Below, in pieces: positions 5,628 to 6,296 of a DNA stretch of 6,296 bases. Every line of letters starts with the position of its first letter. The first letter of the stretch is position 1. The notes under the pieces were generated by a model. The model was not told the DNA's origin and searched no databases. It saw only the letters and a list, made by a program, of their open reading frames with translations. This DNA is from an archaeon (lineage in GTDB: Archaea; Thermoproteota; Bathyarchaeia; TCS64), in NCBI GenBank assembly GCA_020444005.1, contig JAHLLU010000128.1:1-6296 (forward strand). Reading direction: 5' to 3'. Both the position numbers and the translations under genes were made by a program.

Positions 5628-6296
5628 CTACTCCCACTCGATGGTACTCGGAGGCTTGTGAGTAATATCATAAACGATCCGTGTGACGCTGGTGATCTCA
5701 TTACCAATACGGTTACTGATACGCTCCAATACCTCCCAAGGCACGAAGCTAAAGTTAGCCGTCATAGCGTCAATACTCTCCACGATCCTGACAGCCACAG
5801 TATAACCATAAGCCCGCTCATCACCCTTCACACCAGTACTCTTAGTATCCGTAAGCACAGCAAAATACTGCCAGAGCCCATCACTGAACTCATGCTTCTC
5901 CACTTCCTCTACTACAATAGCGTCCGCTTGCCTCAAGACCTCAAGCTTCTCCTCCGTAACCGGTCCAACAATACGAACCGCTAAACCGGGTCCAGGGAAA
6001 GGCTGTCTCCAGACGAGCGCCTTGGGTAAACCAAGTCTTTCTCCTAGTCCTCTTACCTCGTCCTTGTAGAGGTCTTCCAGTGGATCGATTACTTGTTTGA
6101 ACTCCATTGAGCTGGGTAAGCCGCCTACATTATGATGGGTCTTGATGATGTCGCTGTTCTTGGTGAGTCCTGACTCGATTCTGTCCGGGTAGATGGTGCC
6201 TTGAATCAGGTAATCGGCGTTAAACTCCCTCGCTTTCTCCTCGAAAACCCTGATGAACTCCTCGCCGATGATCTTCCGCTTACGCTCAGGCTCCAC
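5628..6296 (-). CDS. guaA: GMP synthase, ATP-pyrophosphatase/dimerisation part (5' end outside window)
   Basis: 222 residues are visible and the frame runs off the right edge; the GTG at the edge ([14 protein letters not shown]) is an internal Val, not a start. The enzyme adenylylates XMP and aminates it to GMP, the last step of guanine nucleotide synthesis, in the cytoplasm. Visible signatures, in fragment numbering, are [14 protein letters not shown] (30-43), [11 protein letters not shown] (51-61), [21 protein letters not shown] (71-91), [14 protein letters not shown] (96-109), and the C-terminal dimerisation domain ending in [11 protein letters not shown] (212-222), the standard GuaA end that contacts XMP. 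The SGGVDS ATP loop lies outside. Whether the glutaminase domain is fused or a separate subunit, as in many archaea, cannot be seen. It is the first visible gene of the - strand unit. Codons switch from A/C-ending (right of about 6010) to G/T-ending (left of it) within the gene. Confidence 0.97.
   Translation of the reverse strand: MEPERKRKIIGEEFIRVFEEKAREFNADYLIQGTIYPDRIESGLTKNSDIIKTHHNVGGLPSSMEFKQVIDPLEDLYKDEVRGLGERLGLPKALVWRQPFPGPGLAVRIVGPVTEEKLEVLRQADAIVVEEVEKHEFSDGLWQYFAVLTDTKSTGVKGDERAYGYTVAVRIVESIDAMTANFSFVPWEVLERISNRIGNEITSVTRIVYDITHKPPSTIEWE

Noticed and set aside
5658..5984. 108-codon open frame on the + strand
   Set aside because: It is antisense to the conserved C-terminal part of guaA; the G/T-ending codons of guaA here leave few stops on the other strand.

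Overview
This 6.3 kb window looks archaeal. The supporting signs are archease, a TTTATAAA TATA-type box 45 bases upstream of a gene start, GGTGA-type Shine-Dalgarno sites, TTG start codons and oligo-T ends after stop codons. GC content is moderate by eye. I cannot fix the lineage: a mesophilic Asgard-type or euryarchaeal genome would fit, and this is only a guess.

Left block (1-1234, + strand): the 3' end of a hybrid cluster protein (Hcp, 'hydroxylamine reductase') gene, followed closely by a small cupin and an 81-residue protein with eight cysteines. The three form one transcription unit, probably for nitrosative or redox stress. The job of the two small proteins is not known to me. The unit ends in a T5 tract.

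Middle block (1235-4591, + strand): a TATA box and a cluster of TACTACA repeats, including a 9+9 base inverted repeat, lie in front of a tightly packed three-gene operon. It encodes a kynureninase, a 14-helix DHA2-type MFS transporter starting one base after the kynureninase stop, and a winged-helix (ArsR-like) regulator starting two bases after the transporter stop. The simplest reading is a self-regulated cassette. Kynureninase makes anthranilate (or 3-hydroxyanthranilate) plus alanine, the transporter moves a substrate or product, and the last gene's product represses the promoter through the repeats. No other tryptophan-catabolism gene is in the window. This is the most interesting part of the region.

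Convergent gap (4592-4710): it holds an 11-G run next to a 4-G run, a CGCGTT/AACGCG hairpin followed by T-rich sequence, and an AAACCG/CGGTTT hairpin facing the other way. It probably serves as a two-way terminator.

Right block (4711-6296, - strand): reading leftward, the 3' part of GMP synthase (guaA, ATP-pyrophosphatase/dimerisation part), a DUF5680-type protein of unknown function, and archease, the partner of the tRNA ligase RtcB. Gaps are 30 and 23 bases, so this is probably one operon whose promoter lies beyond the right edge.

Across the whole window, third-position base choice switches between A/C-rich and G/T-rich blocks. The switches do not follow gene borders, and one falls inside guaA.
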